Below, piece after piece: positions 1 to 11,519 of a stretch of DNA of 64,000 nucleotides. How positions within the stretch are numbered: the first letter of the stretch is position 1; each line of letters starts with the position of its first letter. The translations under genes and the position numbers were made by a program. The stretch covers positions 1 through 64,000 of the forward strand of contig JANRBR010000006.1 of the NCBI GenBank assembly GCA_030727405.1, written 5' to 3'. The notes under the pieces were generated by a model. That model saw only the letters and a list, made by a program, of their open reading frames with translations, had not been told where the DNA came from and did no database searches. Origin of the DNA: Crocinitomicaceae bacterium (GTDB taxonomy: Bacteria > Bacteroidota > Bacteroidia > Flavobacteriales_D > Crocinitomicaceae).

Positions 1-48
1 ACCCTCTGATTAACAGTCAGATGCTCTAACCAACTGAGCTAAGGAGGA
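1..48 (-). tRNA. tRNA-Asn (GTT), 3' part outside the window
   Basis: Read on the minus strand, positions 48 to 42 form the 5' acceptor strand. They are followed by T8-A9, a D-arm with GCTC/GAGC, and an anticodon stem TCTGA/TCAGA enclosing the loop CTGTTAA. The anticodon is GTT, so it decodes asparagine codons. The sequence runs off the window inside the variable region, so the T-arm and 3' acceptor strand are not visible. Confidence 0.93.
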
Positions 49-151
49 ATGTTGACCCCTGATTGAGGTTGCAAATATAAATATATTTTTATTTAAACAA
101 AATCAGAAATGCGAAAAAAATCAGTTTTTTTTGAGTACTTTTTATAAGTGC

Positions 152-589
152 TTAAAAATCATGTTCATCCATGCTAAAGCCGTCCATAGAAGTTTCGTAA
201 GAATCATCGTCGTTGTCGACTAAATCCTCCGATAATTCATCTTCGCGACTGACTGGACGGAGGATGTTGGTTTTTGAAACGTTCAATCGAATCTCTGATC
301 GAATGGATCCGTCTTCGTGTTGAAAAGCTTTGGAGAAAGGTGTCCCGATAATTTCCACCATCGTTCCTCTTTTTAAAAAGTCTACAATGCGTATGTTCGA
401 CCCTTCACGTTTCCAAATGGTACAATTCACCCAGGTGGTTTTGGTTTTTACCTCACCCGTGCGCTTGTCCTTCCAGTTTTTGTTATGGGCTACAGGGAAA
501 TTAATGGCAATAATGCCGCGATCCATTGTTTTCATCAATGCATCTTTTCCGATGTTTCCAATTAACCTTGTTTCAAAAATTGTTGCCAT
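152..589 (-). CDS. ssb: Single-stranded DNA-binding protein
   Basis: This 145-residue protein has the SSB OB-fold: an N-terminal strand with LIGNIGKDA, then the ATTWVNCTIW-type segment (here KTTWVNCTIW) and the GTMVEIIGTP strand. The tail after about residue 112 is acidic and ends MDEHDF, matching the conserved acidic tip with terminal Phe by which SSB recruits repair and replication proteins. It coats single-stranded DNA during replication, recombination and repair. It is shorter than the E. coli protein (about 178 residues) because the linker is short. Bacteroidota often carry several ssb genes, so this may not be the main replicative copy. Confidence 0.93.
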   Translation of the reverse strand: MATIFETRLIGNIGKDALMKTMDRGIIAINFPVAHNKNWKDKRTGEVKTKTTWVNCTIWKREGSNIRIVDFLKRGTMVEIIGTPFSKAFQHEDGSIRSEIRLNVSKTNILRPVSREDELSEDLVDNDDDSYETSMDGFSMDEHDF

Positions 590-675
590 GAATTTAAGTC
601 GTTCGTTTTAAGAGAATTGAAATTTATGAATAATTCTCACAAAACAATGATAAAATCCTGATTTTCTGCGTGTTC

Positions 676-1182
676 TTAGTGTTGGTGACCGTTCGGACCA
701 TGTGCGTGCCCGTGAGCGATCTCATCTTCCGTTGCTTCGCGAACTTCTAAAACTTCACCTGAAAAATGCAAATCAGTACCCGCTAGAGGATGATTGAAGT
801 CCATTTTCACATTTTCTTCATCTACTTCAACGATTTTACCACGCAATTGATTTCCTTCGTTATCACTCATCGGAACCAAGGCTCCAACGTGAAACATTTG
901 CTCATCAAATTTACCCTCTTCGTCATGGAAAATGTTCGTTGGAATCATCGCCATGTGCTGAGGATCATGATCACCGTAAGCATTTGCCGCAATGATATGA
1001 AAATCAAATGCATCTCCCGTAGTCTTGTTGGCTAAATTCTCTTCGAATTCAGGAATTAAGCTTCCAACACCATATAAAAATACAAGTGGATTCGTTTCGT
1101 TTGTTTCTTCAATCTGCTCGCCAGTTGAATGATTCGATAGCTTGTATTTTAACATAACTACCTTGTTTGCTGAAATCTGCAT
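676..1182 (-). CDS. slyD: SlyD-like FKBP-type peptidyl-prolyl cis-trans isomerase
   Basis: The 168-residue product resembles SlyD. It has a split FKBP domain (residues 1-70 and about 120-150) interrupted by an insert-in-flap chaperone domain. Conserved pieces include GEQIEETNETNP, the YGVGSLIPEFEENL segment and FNHPLAGTDLHF near the end of the domain. The C-terminus is His-rich (HGHAHGPNGHQH), as in metal-binding SlyD proteins. It probably acts in the cytoplasm as a proline isomerase and chaperone. I prefer the ATG at 1182 over an in-frame TTG at 1206, because the protein then begins MQISANKVVMLKY, aligning with the usual SlyD start. Confidence 0.88.
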   Translation of the reverse strand: MQISANKVVMLKYKLSNHSTGEQIEETNETNPLVFLYGVGSLIPEFEENLANKTTGDAFDFHIIAANAYGDHDPQHMAMIPTNIFHDEEGKFDEQMFHVGALVPMSDNEGNQLRGKIVEVDEENVKMDFNHPLAGTDLHFSGEVLEVREATEDEIAHGHAHGPNGHQH

Positions 1183-1223
1183 ACTCAATTGTTTATTTTG
1201 GTTCAATGGTCGTTTCCGACTGT

Positions 1224-2507
1224 TTATTTACGTAATAATGCTTTCACGAAATTTGGCGTAGCAAAGGTCGCGAAATGAATGTCCTCGTTGTAGTAACGCA
1301 ATCCTTGATCAGAAACAAACTGACGGATTTCGTCCACATTTTGAACGTTTTTAGGATGACAATCTCCTTTGATTCCATATTGGAAACTCCACATACCAGT
1401 AGGGTAGGTAGGAACGAAGAATAATCCAACAGGAGCGTTGTTTTCACCAAAAATCCCCTGTAGGGTTTGATTCAATTCTGCAAAAGCTTTTTCATTGAAT
1501 TTCGGTGATTCTCCTTGAGCGACTAAAATCCCTTCCGCTTTTAATGCATTGTAACAATTTGTATAGAATTCAACAGAGAATAGTCCTTCCGCTGGACCAA
1601 CTGGATCCGAACCATCCACAATGATGATGTCGTATTCTGCTTGTTTCGCGTTTTTAACAAAAGCAATTCCATCGTCCACAATTAATTCCAATCGTGGATC
1701 ATCGAATGAAGCAGCAATTTGTGGCAAATGTACTTTACATGCCTCGATCACTTCTCCGTCGATTTCGACCATTGTTACTTTCTCAATATTGGAGTGACGC
1801 AATACTTCTCTCACGGTTCCACCGTCGCCACCACCTATAACCAAAACGTTTTTCGCATGGCGTAAAGCGAATAGGGAAGGATGTGAAATCATTTCGTGGT
1901 AATGAAATTCGTCTTTCTCTGTTGTCATGACCATATCGTCCAATGCCAACATTTTACCATATTTCAATGATTCTAAAATGCGCACGCGTTGAAACGGCGA
2001 TTGAACATCCACAAAAACATCTCCGGTAAATCGCAAGGACAAGGCTTGATCCTCGTCTTTATCTGTAAACCACACATTACGCGTGTAGAATTCAGGATTT
2101 CTCCATTCAGCCGCTTTTTCACGTGCAGAAGAAATGTCAAAATCATTGCGCTGCAACAAATTAACAGACCCTCTTTTCATTTCAATGGCAGAATAGGACT
2201 TCGCACCAAAACATTCTTTTAAATGATCAAAAGAAATCCAAGCATTCATTTCACCACAGGTAAACAAATCTACCGCAGCATAACCATATTCTGGCCAAGT
2301 ATGGATCGCCAGATGGCTTTCTTGAATCACCACAACACCAGAAACACCGTAAGGAGAAAAATGGTGAAAGGTAGAGTTAATGACGGTTGCACCAGCTTTT
2401 TGTGCCGCCCCAACCATGTCACGTTCGATAGCCGCCACGTCATTCATGACATGTGGATCACAATTCATAAATTCTACTAAAATGTGATTTCCTAATGCTG
2501 TACTCAT
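1224..2507 (-). CDS. speD/speE: Fused S-adenosylmethionine decarboxylase / spermidine synthase
   Basis: A single 427-residue frame contains two enzymes. Residues 1 to about 115 are a class 1b SpeD. The autocatalytic motif [11 protein letters not shown] puts the pyruvoyl-forming serine at Ser64, the processing His at 69 and the catalytic Cys at 84, each one residue from the Thermotoga maritima positions 63, 68 and 83. Residues from about 125 on are a spermidine synthase with the SAM-binding GGGDGG motif and [16 protein letters not shown]. The first half makes decarboxylated SAM and the second transfers its aminopropyl group to a diamine. Fusions of this type are known in bacteria. The alternate overlapping frames are shadows. 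Confidence 0.92.
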   Translation of the reverse strand: MSTALGNHILVEFMNCDPHVMNDVAAIERDMVGAAQKAGATVINSTFHHFSPYGVSGVVVIQESHLAIHTWPEYGYAAVDLFTCGEMNAWISFDHLKECFGAKSYSAIEMKRGSVNLLQRNDFDISSAREKAAEWRNPEFYTRNVWFTDKDEDQALSLRFTGDVFVDVQSPFQRVRILESLKYGKMLALDDMVMTTEKDEFHYHEMISHPSLFALRHAKNVLVIGGGDGGTVREVLRHSNIEKVTMVEIDGEVIEACKVHLPQIAASFDDPRLELIVDDGIAFVKNAKQAEYDIIIVDGSDPVGPAEGLFSVEFYTNCYNALKAEGILVAQGESPKFNEKAFAELNQTLQGIFGENNAPVGLFFVPTYPTGMWSFQYGIKGDCHPKNVQNVDEIRQFVSDQGLRYYNEDIHFATFATPNFVKALLRK

Positions 2508-2631
2508 GCTAGATCTTTTTATTTAAGTGAAAAAGTGGCGCAAAAGTACAGAATTCCTAGATAATTCTTTGTGATAAAAGTGACAAATAATCGAAAACCG
2601 AGAATTTAATAGAGATTTAATCTTTAGCTAC

Positions 2632-4740
2632 TTACTTTTTCAAGAAACGAAGCTTATCCAAAGATACTTTAATCCTTGCTTGACCGAAGATAACGGACAG
2701 TTGTTTCCCCTTCATTTCCTCCACCACACCAATGCGATTTGTTTGAATCAATTGAACTTGCGACCCGACTTGAATCAATTCTTGTTGGTAGGTTTCTACT
2801 TTCTCTTGTTGCTTCTTAGTTGGCTTCCTTGGAACAACCGTTTCCTGCTTTTTAATTTCTGTTTTGGATTTCTCTAAGCGCAAGTACTGAGTCAATTCTT
2901 GGAAGAGGGTAGTGTTGATGTCTTTTTTTCGTGATTTCGCATTGAAACGTTCAATGAATTGAAGCATTTTCTTTCCTGCTTGCAACTGCTTGCTATTAAC
3001 TTCCGTGACTTGACTCACCTGGGTTAAACGACTATCTAACTTTGACTCTTTGGATTCGTATTCTGCCTTTGCACGAATGGCTTCCGTAGAAACACGATCA
3101 AACTTTTTCGATTTTTCTAGCAATTGATTGCGTTCGCGTTGCAAGGAATTTAACAAGGTATCCAACTTGACTTTTTTTTGATCTAAACGACTTTTTGCAT
3201 CCGCGATCAATTCTTTCGATATGCCATTCATTTGAGCCACCTCAAAAGTAAATGAGCTTCCTGGTTGACCAATGGAAAATTGATAAAGAGGTTGTAAATT
3301 CTTTTCGTTAAACAACATGCAGCCATTTTGCGCATGCGGCAATTCACTCGCTCTTAGTTTGATGTTCCCATAATGCGTGGTAATCACACCGAAGGATTTC
3401 AAGTGGTAGATTTGTTCGAAAAACACTTCACCTAATGCTCCACCCAACTCAGGGTCGGAACCAGTACCAAACTCATCTAACAATAGCAAGGATTGATGAT
3501 TCGCTACTTCCAAAAAGTACTTCATTCTTTGCAAGCGGTAAGAATACGTACTTAACTCATTTTCAATTGATTGATTATCGCCAATATCGGATAAAATCCG
3601 AGTGAAAAAACACATCGTACTGTTCTCGTGGACTGGTACAAGCAACCCAGCCTGAAGCATCATTTGCAGGAGTCCCACGGTTTTTAAGGTAATGCTTTTT
3701 CCACCAGCATTTGGACCAGAAATCACCAGTAGCCTCGAGTTTGCATTCATCTCAACGGATTGAGGAAAGGTCTTTTTCCCATGCGCCTGATTCGATTTCC
3801 AAAGAATAGGGTGGAAGGCCTCTTTGATGTGGAAACCAGTACTTTGTCCAATCGCAGGTAAATTCGCATTTAAATCCAATGCTAGCTTACATTTCGCGTT
3901 GATGAAGTCCAATTGAACAAGTAACTTTTGATACGCTTCAATCAAGGGCTTGAAATGAGCAATGATTGAGGTCAAGACCTGTAAAATGCGGTGAATTTCT
4001 TTGCGCTCATCGTCGAAAAGGAATTCCAACTCATTGTTCAAGGGAACGTTAATCACGGGCTCGACAAAGGTCAAACTACCTGTTTTACTAGATCCATGAA
4101 TGTTTCCAGGAACTTTCCGTTTAAACGTAGACTGAACGGTTAATACACGCCGTTCGTTAATGAAACCTTCCAGCGTTTCACCTAGAACTTTATCCTTGTT
4201 GTATTTGCGTAATTCGCGGTCAAAATTGCGGTTAATTTGCACACGCAAGGTGCGAATGCGGCCACGAATTTCTTTTAATTCGGGGGAAGCATCGTCCTTC
4301 ACATTTCCAGCACGATCAAAAACTTTGTCAATTTCACTTAAAATGTCTTTGGTGAAAAAAACATCCTTAGTAAGTTCTTTAAGCAAAGGATAATGAAACA
4401 AGGCATTATCAAAGAATACAAGGATGTGGTTGACCAAATCAGATGCTTGGTATAAGCGCCTGAATCCTTCAATTGGAATGACCGCTTGTTTGATTCCAAG
4501 CAAACGGATTTCATTTTCCAATTCTTCAAAATCCAATGCTGGAAATTTTTCGCCATGAATTCTAATGGATTTAAATTCGTTCAGGCGATTTAATTCCGTT
4601 CGGATTTCTTTGAAGCGATTTCCTGGAAGTAATTTTTGCGCACTTAACTTCGCCGTTGGACCCACACAAAATGATTCCAACCATTCCCTGATGAGTTCAA
4701 ATTCTAAATCATTTAGTGTTTGTGAATCCGCTGTGTGCAT
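2632..4740 (-). CDS. mutS2: MutS2-family ATPase lacking the Smr domain
   Basis: The 702-residue protein has the MutS2 arrangement: N-terminal core/clamp, an ABC-type ATPase with Walker A GPNAGGKS, the DIGDNQSIENELST signature, and Walker B LLLDEFGTGSDP, followed by a long coiled coil (about 510-620). Canonical MutS2 is about 780 residues and ends in an Smr endonuclease domain. Here the protein stops after a KOW-like beta module (GSQVQLIQTNRIGVV) with no Smr sequence. The family acts on branched DNA or stalled ribosomes, not classical mismatches; nuclease activity through Smr should be absent. The ATG is four bases after a TAACTTTG box. Confidence 0.88.
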   Translation of the reverse strand: MHTADSQTLNDLEFELIREWLESFCVGPTAKLSAQKLLPGNRFKEIRTELNRLNEFKSIRIHGEKFPALDFEELENEIRLLGIKQAVIPIEGFRRLYQASDLVNHILVFFDNALFHYPLLKELTKDVFFTKDILSEIDKVFDRAGNVKDDASPELKEIRGRIRTLRVQINRNFDRELRKYNKDKVLGETLEGFINERRVLTVQSTFKRKVPGNIHGSSKTGSLTFVEPVINVPLNNELEFLFDDERKEIHRILQVLTSIIAHFKPLIEAYQKLLVQLDFINAKCKLALDLNANLPAIGQSTGFHIKEAFHPILWKSNQAHGKKTFPQSVEMNANSRLLVISGPNAGGKSITLKTVGLLQMMLQAGLLVPVHENSTMCFFTRILSDIGDNQSIENELSTYSYRLQRMKYFLEVANHQSLLLLDEFGTGSDPELGGALGEVFFEQIYHLKSFGVITTHYGNIKLRASELPHAQNGCMLFNEKNLQPLYQFSIGQPGSSFTFEVAQMNGISKELIADAKSRLDQKKVKLDTLLNSLQRERNQLLEKSKKFDRVSTEAIRAKAEYESKESKLDSRLTQVSQVTEVNSKQLQAGKKMLQFIERFNAKSRKKDINTTLFQELTQYLRLEKSKTEIKKQETVVPRKPTKKQQEKVETYQQELIQVGSQVQLIQTNRIGVVEEMKGKQLSVIFGQARIKVSLDKLRFLKK

Positions 4741-4744
4741 AGAA

Positions 4745-4752
4745 CAAAGTTA
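4745..4752 (-). promoter_or_regulatory. Putative -7 box TAACTTTG for mutS2
   Basis: On the minus strand TAACTTTG fits the Bacteroidota -7 consensus TAnnTTTG. Only four bases separate it from the mutS2 ATG, which would place transcription initiation at or next to the start codon. I found no TTG at the expected -33 distance, so the call rests on the -7 match and its recurrence before other genes here. Confidence 0.45.
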
Positions 4753-4869
4753 CAATAAAAGGATTGTTGTGAAGCTTATTGCTATGTAAACAAAGGAATA
4801 TCAATAGAGTTCGTTTTGTTTTATGTATAATCTATTTGCGTTATAATTAATATTATGTTAAATAGAATG

Positions 4870-4900
4870 AATAAGAGAAAAGGGATCACTTGAATCCCTT
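4870..4900 (-). terminator. Intrinsic terminator after the rhodanese gene
   Basis: On the minus strand AAGGGAT (4900-4894) pairs with ATCCCTT (4886-4880) around a 7-base loop, followed by a T-rich run (TTCTCTTATTC). It begins six bases after the rhodanese stop codon and precedes mutS2, so the two genes are probably separate transcripts. Confidence 0.7.
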
Positions 4901-4906
4901 CTGATA

Positions 4907-5257
4907 TCACTCTCTCCAAGAATCGTATCCTCCTTCTAAATCATATACATGTTTAAAACCGGCTTTCTTTAAATCGCTTGCTGCACTCGCGGATCTACCA
5001 CCTGCTGCACAATAAACCAACACGGGTTTATTCTTGTCCAATTTCTTCACAACACTTTCCTTAAAGCTAGCAGAAAAATAATCGACATTAACTGAGCCTG
5101 CTATTTTACCTGCTGCTACTTCCTGTGCTGTGCGAACATCCAAAATTTGAGCCGATGGATTTTTCATTAGTTTTTTGAACTCCTCTTGTGTCACTCGTTT
5201 CTGAGCGCAAGATATGGTTGCTAGTCCAACCAGTAAAAAGGATAAGAATATTTTCAT
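4907..5257 (-). CDS. Exported rhodanese-domain protein
   Basis: The 116-residue protein has an N-terminal signal sequence ending ATISC, probably a lipobox with a poor -3 residue, so it is likely a periplasmic lipoprotein. The rest is one rhodanese domain: QILDVRTAQE at 37-46, then the active-site loop with Cys83 in VYCAAGGRSA, and the GYDSW terminal motif. Rhodaneses carry sulfur or other small groups as a cysteine persulfide; the substrate here is unknown. It has its own -7 box upstream and a terminator downstream, so it appears monocistronic. Confidence 0.85.
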   Translation of the reverse strand: MKIFLSFLLVGLATISCAQKRVTQEEFKKLMKNPSAQILDVRTAQEVAAGKIAGSVNVDYFSASFKESVVKKLDKNKPVLVYCAAGGRSASAASDLKKAGFKHVYDLEGGYDSWRE

Positions 5258-5275
5258 AACATTTTTTTTTTAGGA

Positions 5276-5283
5276 CAAAGATA
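5276..5283 (-). promoter_or_regulatory. Putative -7 box TATCTTTG for the rhodanese gene
   Basis: TATCTTTG on the minus strand matches TAnnTTTG exactly and lies 18 bases before the ATG at 5257, giving a short leader. No TTG is seen at the usual -33 spacing. Confidence 0.5.
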
Positions 5284-5387
5284 CCAATAGATCTTCCATT
5301 CTATTGTAACTTGTGTTACTAATTTCTATTTAACATAATAAAAAAAGGTGTGACACTTTATTGCTTAACTTCGCTAAAATTAATCGC

Positions 5388-5981
5388 ATGGCTATCTATT
5401 CATTTAATGGGTTTATTCCAGTTGTTAAAGCATCGAGCTTTGTTCATCCTCAGGCCTCTGTCACAGGAAACGTGCTCATTGGCGAAAACGTATACATCGG
5501 TCCAGGTGCTGCCATTCGTGGTGACTGGGGTCAAATCATCATTGAAGACGGTTGCAATGTGCAAGAGAATTGCACCATTCACATGTTTCCAGGTACGACC
5601 GTTCATTTAAAAAAGGGCGCACACATCGGACATGGAGCCATTATTCATGGTGGAATCATAGAAGAAAATTGCCTCATTGGCATGAATAGCGTCATCATGG
5701 ATGATGTGGTCATTGGAAAAGAGTCCATCGTTGGTGCGCTTTGTTTTGTTCCTGCCAATACCAACATTCCTCCAAGAAGCTTAGTCGTTGGAAATCCGGC
5801 AAAGATCATTAAAGAAGTGAGTGATGAAATGCTGCAATGGAAAACCGAAGGAACGGCCTTGTATCAACAACTTCCCTCCGATTGCCACGCTTCCCTCCTA
5901 CCTTGCGAGCCACTTAGGGAAGTCGAAGAAAATCGTCCTGTTCAAAAGCAAGATTACTTCGTTTGGCATAAAAAGAAATAA
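5388..5981 (+). CDS. PaaY/CaiE-like hexapeptide-repeat protein (gamma-carbonic anhydrase fold)
   Basis: The 197-residue protein is built of left-handed beta-helix hexapeptide repeats (TGNVLIGENVYIGPGAAIRGDWG and onward). It keeps the gamma-carbonic anhydrase metal ligands as His65, His82 and His87 (IHMF, HGAIIH). The C-terminal helix VSDEMLQWKTEGTALYQ matches PaaY, a thioesterase/anhydrase-like protein of phenylacetate catabolism. The ATG at 5388 is preferred to an upstream TTG at 5361, because the protein then starts MAIYSFNGF like PaaY. No other phenylacetate genes adjoin it, so the exact substrate is open. Confidence 0.82.
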   Translation: MAIYSFNGFIPVVKASSFVHPQASVTGNVLIGENVYIGPGAAIRGDWGQIIIEDGCNVQENCTIHMFPGTTVHLKKGAHIGHGAIIHGGIIEENCLIGMNSVIMDDVVIGKESIVGALCFVPANTNIPPRSLVVGNPAKIIKEVSDEMLQWKTEGTALYQQLPSDCHASLLPCEPLREVEENRPVQKQDYFVWHKKK

Positions 5982-6004
5982 ACATTCTTCTTTTTTGTTA
6001 ACAA

Positions 6005-7674
<1,670 letters not shown>

Positions 7675-7684
7675 ATAAAAAGAA

Positions 7685-9529
7685 ATGGATCGTAATTCGG
7701 TAACCGGACTTGTATTGATTGGATTAATCCTCACGGTATTTTCCATCATGAATCAACCATCTGCGGATGATTACAAGAAGAAAGAAAAGCAAGCATCATC
7801 AAAAGTTGTTGAGAAAGAAAAAAAATCAAAGGAAAAAGCATCTGCCTCTGCAGCGTCAGGAAATTCAGGTTCTGAGGTCACTCCACTAGACAAAAAGCGT
7901 CAAGCAGTAAAAGTTTCCAAAGGAAAAATCATCAGCCTTGAAAACGATGTGCTTCATGTGGACTTCAATACAAAAGGAGGAATTGTAGCTGCAGTGTATT
8001 TGAAAAAATACAAGTCATATAAAGATTTTGCTAAAAAACGAAACGAAGCACTGTGCTTATTCAAAAATGGCAATGCCTACAATCAATTGATTATACCCGT
8101 AGGAAATCAAAAAATTCATACACGCAATTACTTATTTGAAGTGGTGAAACAAGATGCGCATTCGATTGTCTTCGAAGCTCCTCTAGCGGGTGGAAAAGTA
8201 CGTCAAACGTATTCATTGAATAAAAATTATGATTTAGATTACAATGTTGAATTAATTGATTTAAAAGGTGTTACAAATGATAACATCACGTTAAACTGGA
8301 AAGCCGAATACCAAAAAACAGAGCGTTTATTCAGCGAACAACGCCGCGTTTCTACGGTATGTTTCAATCAGAAAAACGAAGGACTAGATTACTTAAGTGA
8401 AACGGGAGATGACAATACGGAAGCGGAAGACGACATCGAATGGGTGGCGTTCAAGCAATCCTATTTTTCGTCCATCTTAAAACCTGCGAACGCTTTCCCT
8501 AAAAAAGGGACGAAATTTCACATCAATACCTTTAAAAATGACCCGGTTAAAAGTTGGAATGTTCTCAAAGGATATTCCGCAACGATGGCATTGGATTTTA
8601 ACAACAATAAAGCTTCATTCAACTGGTTCTTCGGTCCAAATGACTATGAATTATTGAGAACCTACAACAGCAATTACGACGACATCCTAAATTTTGGTTG
8701 GGGCTTGTTCAGATGGATCAATCTTTATGCTGTTCAACCGATCTTTAACTTACTAGTAGATTACGGAATGAGTGTGGGAATTGCCATCCTTATTCTAACC
8801 TTGATTTTAAAGTTAATCCTCATGCCAATTCAGTGGAAAATGTTTGTTTCCTCTGTTAAAATGCGCATCTTAAAACCGGAAGTGGACGAATTAAATGCGA
8901 AGTATCCACAAAAAGAGGATGCGATGAAAAAACAAATGGAAATGATGAGCCTTTACCGTGAATCAGGTGCTAGTCCGCTAGCCGGTTGTGTTCCCATGTT
9001 GATTCAAATGCCGATCTTGTTGGCGGTATTCCGATTCTTTCCTGCGGCATTCGAACTACGCCAGCAACCATTCTTGTGGGCGGAGGATTTGAGTTCCTAC
9101 GACTCCATCTTCGATTTTGGAATGAACATTTGGCCATATGGAGACCACGTGAGTTTATTTACCTTGTTGATGGCTGGTACTACTTTAGCGTATACCTTCA
9201 TGAATAGTGGAAACATGCAACAACCGCAGCAACCTGGAATGCCAAACATGAAAGTCATCATGTATATTTTCCCGATTATGATGATTTTCTTCTTTAATAA
9301 TTATTCATCTGGATTAAGTTACTACTACTTCATTTCGACCTTAATTTCGATCTTAATGATGGTGGTCATCAAACGTTTCTTTGTGGACGAAGACAAACTT
9401 CGTGTGAAAATGGCTGAACGTAAATCCAACAGTGCAGGAAGTACGAAAACAAAGAAAAAATCGCGTTTCCAAGAGAAATTAGAAGAAATGCAACGCAAGC
9501 AACAAGAAATGATAAAAAACAAAAAATAA
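7685..9529 (+). CDS. yidC: Membrane protein insertase YidC
   Basis: The 614-residue protein has an N-terminal anchor (residues 7-23), a large periplasmic domain (about 85-350) and the conserved insertase core from about 360. The core includes the [18 protein letters not shown] segment, the helical hairpin [17 protein letters not shown], and [20 protein letters not shown] lysine-rich cytoplasmic tail ([15 protein letters not shown]) likely contacts the ribosome. It inserts and folds inner-membrane proteins with or without SecYEG. It follows pyrG directly and is five bases upstream of the transaldolase gene. Confidence 0.97.
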   Translation: MDRNSVTGLVLIGLILTVFSIMNQPSADDYKKKEKQASSKVVEKEKKSKEKASASAASGNSGSEVTPLDKKRQAVKVSKGKIISLENDVLHVDFNTKGGIVAAVYLKKYKSYKDFAKKRNEALCLFKNGNAYNQLIIPVGNQKIHTRNYLFEVVKQDAHSIVFEAPLAGGKVRQTYSLNKNYDLDYNVELIDLKGVTNDNITLNWKAEYQKTERLFSEQRRVSTVCFNQKNEGLDYLSETGDDNTEAEDDIEWVAFKQSYFSSILKPANAFPKKGTKFHINTFKNDPVKSWNVLKGYSATMALDFNNNKASFNWFFGPNDYELLRTYNSNYDDILNFGWGLFRWINLYAVQPIFNLLVDYGMSVGIAILILTLILKLILMPIQWKMFVSSVKMRILKPEVDELNAKYPQKEDAMKKQMEMMSLYRESGASPLAGCVPMLIQMPILLAVFRFFPAAFELRQQPFLWAEDLSSYDSIFDFGMNIWPYGDHVSLFTLLMAGTTLAYTFMNSGNMQQPQQPGMPNMKVIMYIFPIMMIFFFNNYSSGLSYYYFISTLISILMMVVIKRFFVDEDKLRVKMAERKSNSAGSTKTKKKSRFQEKLEEMQRKQQEMIKNKK

Positions 9530-9534
9530 GACCC

Positions 9535-10191
9535 ATGAAATTTTTCATCGATACTGCTAACCTAGCAGAAATTAAAGAAGCAAACGATTTAGGAATTCTT
9601 GACGGTGTCACAACCAATCCATCATTGATGGCAAAAGAAGGAATCACAGGTGCTGAAAACATTTTAAACCACTATGTAGCGATTTGCAACATCGTAGATG
9701 GACCGGTTAGTGCCGAAGTGATTGCAACCGATTTCGAAGGAATGGTGCGTGAAGGAGAGCAATTGGCAGCTTTGCACAAAAACATTGTCGTGAAAATCCC
9801 AATGATCACGGAAGGAATTAAAGCAATTAAGTATTTTTCATCCAAAGGAATTCGCACCAATTGTACCTTGATTTTCTCAGCAGGACAAGCATTGCTAGCT
9901 GCGAAAGCTGGTGCAACGTACATTTCTCCTTTCTTGGGTCGTTTGGACGATGTTTCGACGGATGGAATTCAATTGATTCAACAAATTCGTGTGATTTACG
10001 ATAACTATGCTTTCAATACCGAAATCCTTGCAGCTTCTGTTCGACACCCAATGCACATCATTCATTGTGCTGAAATCGGTGCAGATGTCATGACTGGACC
10101 TTTGAGTGCAATCAAAGCATTAGCAAAACACCCATTAACGGACTTGGGCTTACAACAATTCTTAGCCGATTACGCGAAAGGAAATAAATAG
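9535..10191 (+). CDS. fsa: Small transaldolase / fructose-6-phosphate aldolase family enzyme
   Basis: This 218-residue TIM barrel belongs to the short transaldolase subfamily (TalC/FSA). It begins [13 protein letters not shown] and has DGVTTNPSL, the Schiff-base Lys87 in VVKIPM, and [14 protein letters not shown]. It should transfer dihydroxyacetone in the non-oxidative pentose phosphate pathway, or cleave fructose 6-phosphate. Sequence alone does not separate TalC from FSA, although most bacterial members of this size act as transaldolases. It lies in the pyrG-yidC transcript. Confidence 0.9.
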   Translation: MKFFIDTANLAEIKEANDLGILDGVTTNPSLMAKEGITGAENILNHYVAICNIVDGPVSAEVIATDFEGMVREGEQLAALHKNIVVKIPMITEGIKAIKYFSSKGIRTNCTLIFSAGQALLAAKAGATYISPFLGRLDDVSTDGIQLIQQIRVIYDNYAFNTEILAASVRHPMHIIHCAEIGADVMTGPLSAIKALAKHPLTDLGLQQFLADYAKGNK

Positions 10192-10193
10192 GC

Positions 10194-10658
10194 ATGCTTC
10201 CAAAGGAAGAACGCAAGGCATACAACGAAGCATTTTGGTCCGGATTTAAGAACCATATGCGTGGAAAGATGTCCAGTACGGGGAGACGTGTGAATTGGTC
10301 GAATTATCCTACCCAAGTCAAAAATACGTACTTGCGCATGATTTGTACGGGACATCAAACAGCGATTTGCTACGACGTTCAATTTCGCGATGCGGGAATC
10401 CAAGCCATTTTTTGGGAGCAATTGACTGAATTGAAGGTCGTTCTTGAAAATGCGATGTCTATACCTACCTCATGGGATCCAGCATTTCATAACGCTGAAG
10501 GACAAGTAATCGGTCGCATTTCCTGGGAATTAGCTGATGTGAATTTCTATGAAAAAACGGATTGGCCGAAGATTTATGCCTTCTTTCAAAAACATTTAAT
10601 GGAGTTTGATTCCTTTTACCAAGAATTCAACGACATACTCATCACTTTGGTCGACTAA
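10194..10658 (+). CDS. DUF4268 domain protein
   Basis: The 154-residue soluble protein starts two bases after the transaldolase stop and is probably cotranscribed. It resembles the DUF4268 family: an EAFWSGFKNHM opening, a central strand pair QTAICYDVQFRD, and a C-terminal LMEFDSFYQEF helix rich in aromatic and acidic residues. No signal peptide or membrane segment is visible. The function of the domain is not established; some members are fused to restriction-like nucleases, but no catalytic motif can be recognised here. Confidence 0.7.
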   Translation: MLPKEERKAYNEAFWSGFKNHMRGKMSSTGRRVNWSNYPTQVKNTYLRMICTGHQTAICYDVQFRDAGIQAIFWEQLTELKVVLENAMSIPTSWDPAFHNAEGQVIGRISWELADVNFYEKTDWPKIYAFFQKHLMEFDSFYQEFNDILITLVD

Positions 10659-10721
10659 GTAACAAAATGTGAGCGGATTCGTGTTCTTGGAACTTGCTGC
10701 ATTAAAGCTTAATTTTACATT

Positions 10722-11519
10722 ATGAAACAACTACTTACACTTGCTTTTACCTGGATGGTCTTACCGACGTTTGCTCAAACAGTCATTTTGTCCACCGATT
10801 TCCAACAAGGAATTCCATTGAACTATTCAATCGTGGACAACGACGGAAATACACCAGATCCATTAGTAGCGGAATACACGAGTGCATGGATTTCAGTTGT
10901 TGACCCAGAAAATGCCTTGGATACTGTCGCTGCATCCACTTCCTTTTTCACCGCATTGGATTCAGCTAGTCGCTGGATGATTACCCCTCCTCTAGCGCTT
11001 GGAGCATATGGAAATTACATCGAATGGAATGCGAAATCACATGATCCATCGTATCCAGATGATTATTTAGTACTCGTTTCATCCACGGATAACCAAGTTG
11101 CTAGTTTTACAGATACGATTGGGTTCATTGAAGGTGAGAATTTCGAATGGACAAATCGTGAAGTGAATTTATTCACACAAGGTTACCATGACCAAACGAT
11201 TTACGTGGCTTTTGTCAACGTAACGTTGGATGGATTCAAATTATACATCGACGACATCGAGGTACGTAAAGAAGATGCGACCGGTCTTCATGAACCAAAT
11301 CCTATCGACTTCGTGATTTTTCCAAATCCAAGCAGTGAATTTATTTACATTTCTAGTCCCGAAAAGATTGGAAATGTCGAGATATATGATTTAAATGGCA
11401 TGCTGATTCAGGAAAGTAATGAGACCACCATAAATGTGCAATCATTGCCAAATGGTGTTTATTTACTTCGTTGCCAAGTGAATGGAAATTCTATTACCAG
11501 ACGTATAACGAAAATCTAA
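10722..11519 (+). CDS. Secreted T9SS cargo with jelly-roll (choice-of-anchor J) domain
   Basis: The 265-residue protein has a signal peptide (to about residue 19, FAQ) and a jelly-roll-like beta domain. SRWMITPPLALG, DYLVLVSSTD and LYIDDIEV are typical of the cleaved-adhesin/choice-of-anchor J family. A type A type IX sorting domain follows (VIFPNPSSEF, then VEIYDLNGMLI, and NGVYLLR near the end). It is therefore predicted to be secreted or anchored at the cell surface. TAATTTTA lies four bases before its ATG, one mismatch from the -7 consensus. Confidence 0.85.
   Translation: MKQLLTLAFTWMVLPTFAQTVILSTDFQQGIPLNYSIVDNDGNTPDPLVAEYTSAWISVVDPENALDTVAASTSFFTALDSASRWMITPPLALGAYGNYIEWNAKSHDPSYPDDYLVLVSSTDNQVASFTDTIGFIEGENFEWTNREVNLFTQGYHDQTIYVAFVNVTLDGFKLYIDDIEVRKEDATGLHEPNPIDFVIFPNPSSEFIYISSPEKIGNVEIYDLNGMLIQESNETTINVQSLPNGVYLLRCQVNGNSITRRITKI

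Noticed and set aside
330-611. Antisense frame across ssb, and similar long antisense frames such as 2223-2480, 20984-21628 and 53329-53670
   Set aside because: They are shadows of well-supported genes, with no domain, signal or promoter of their own.
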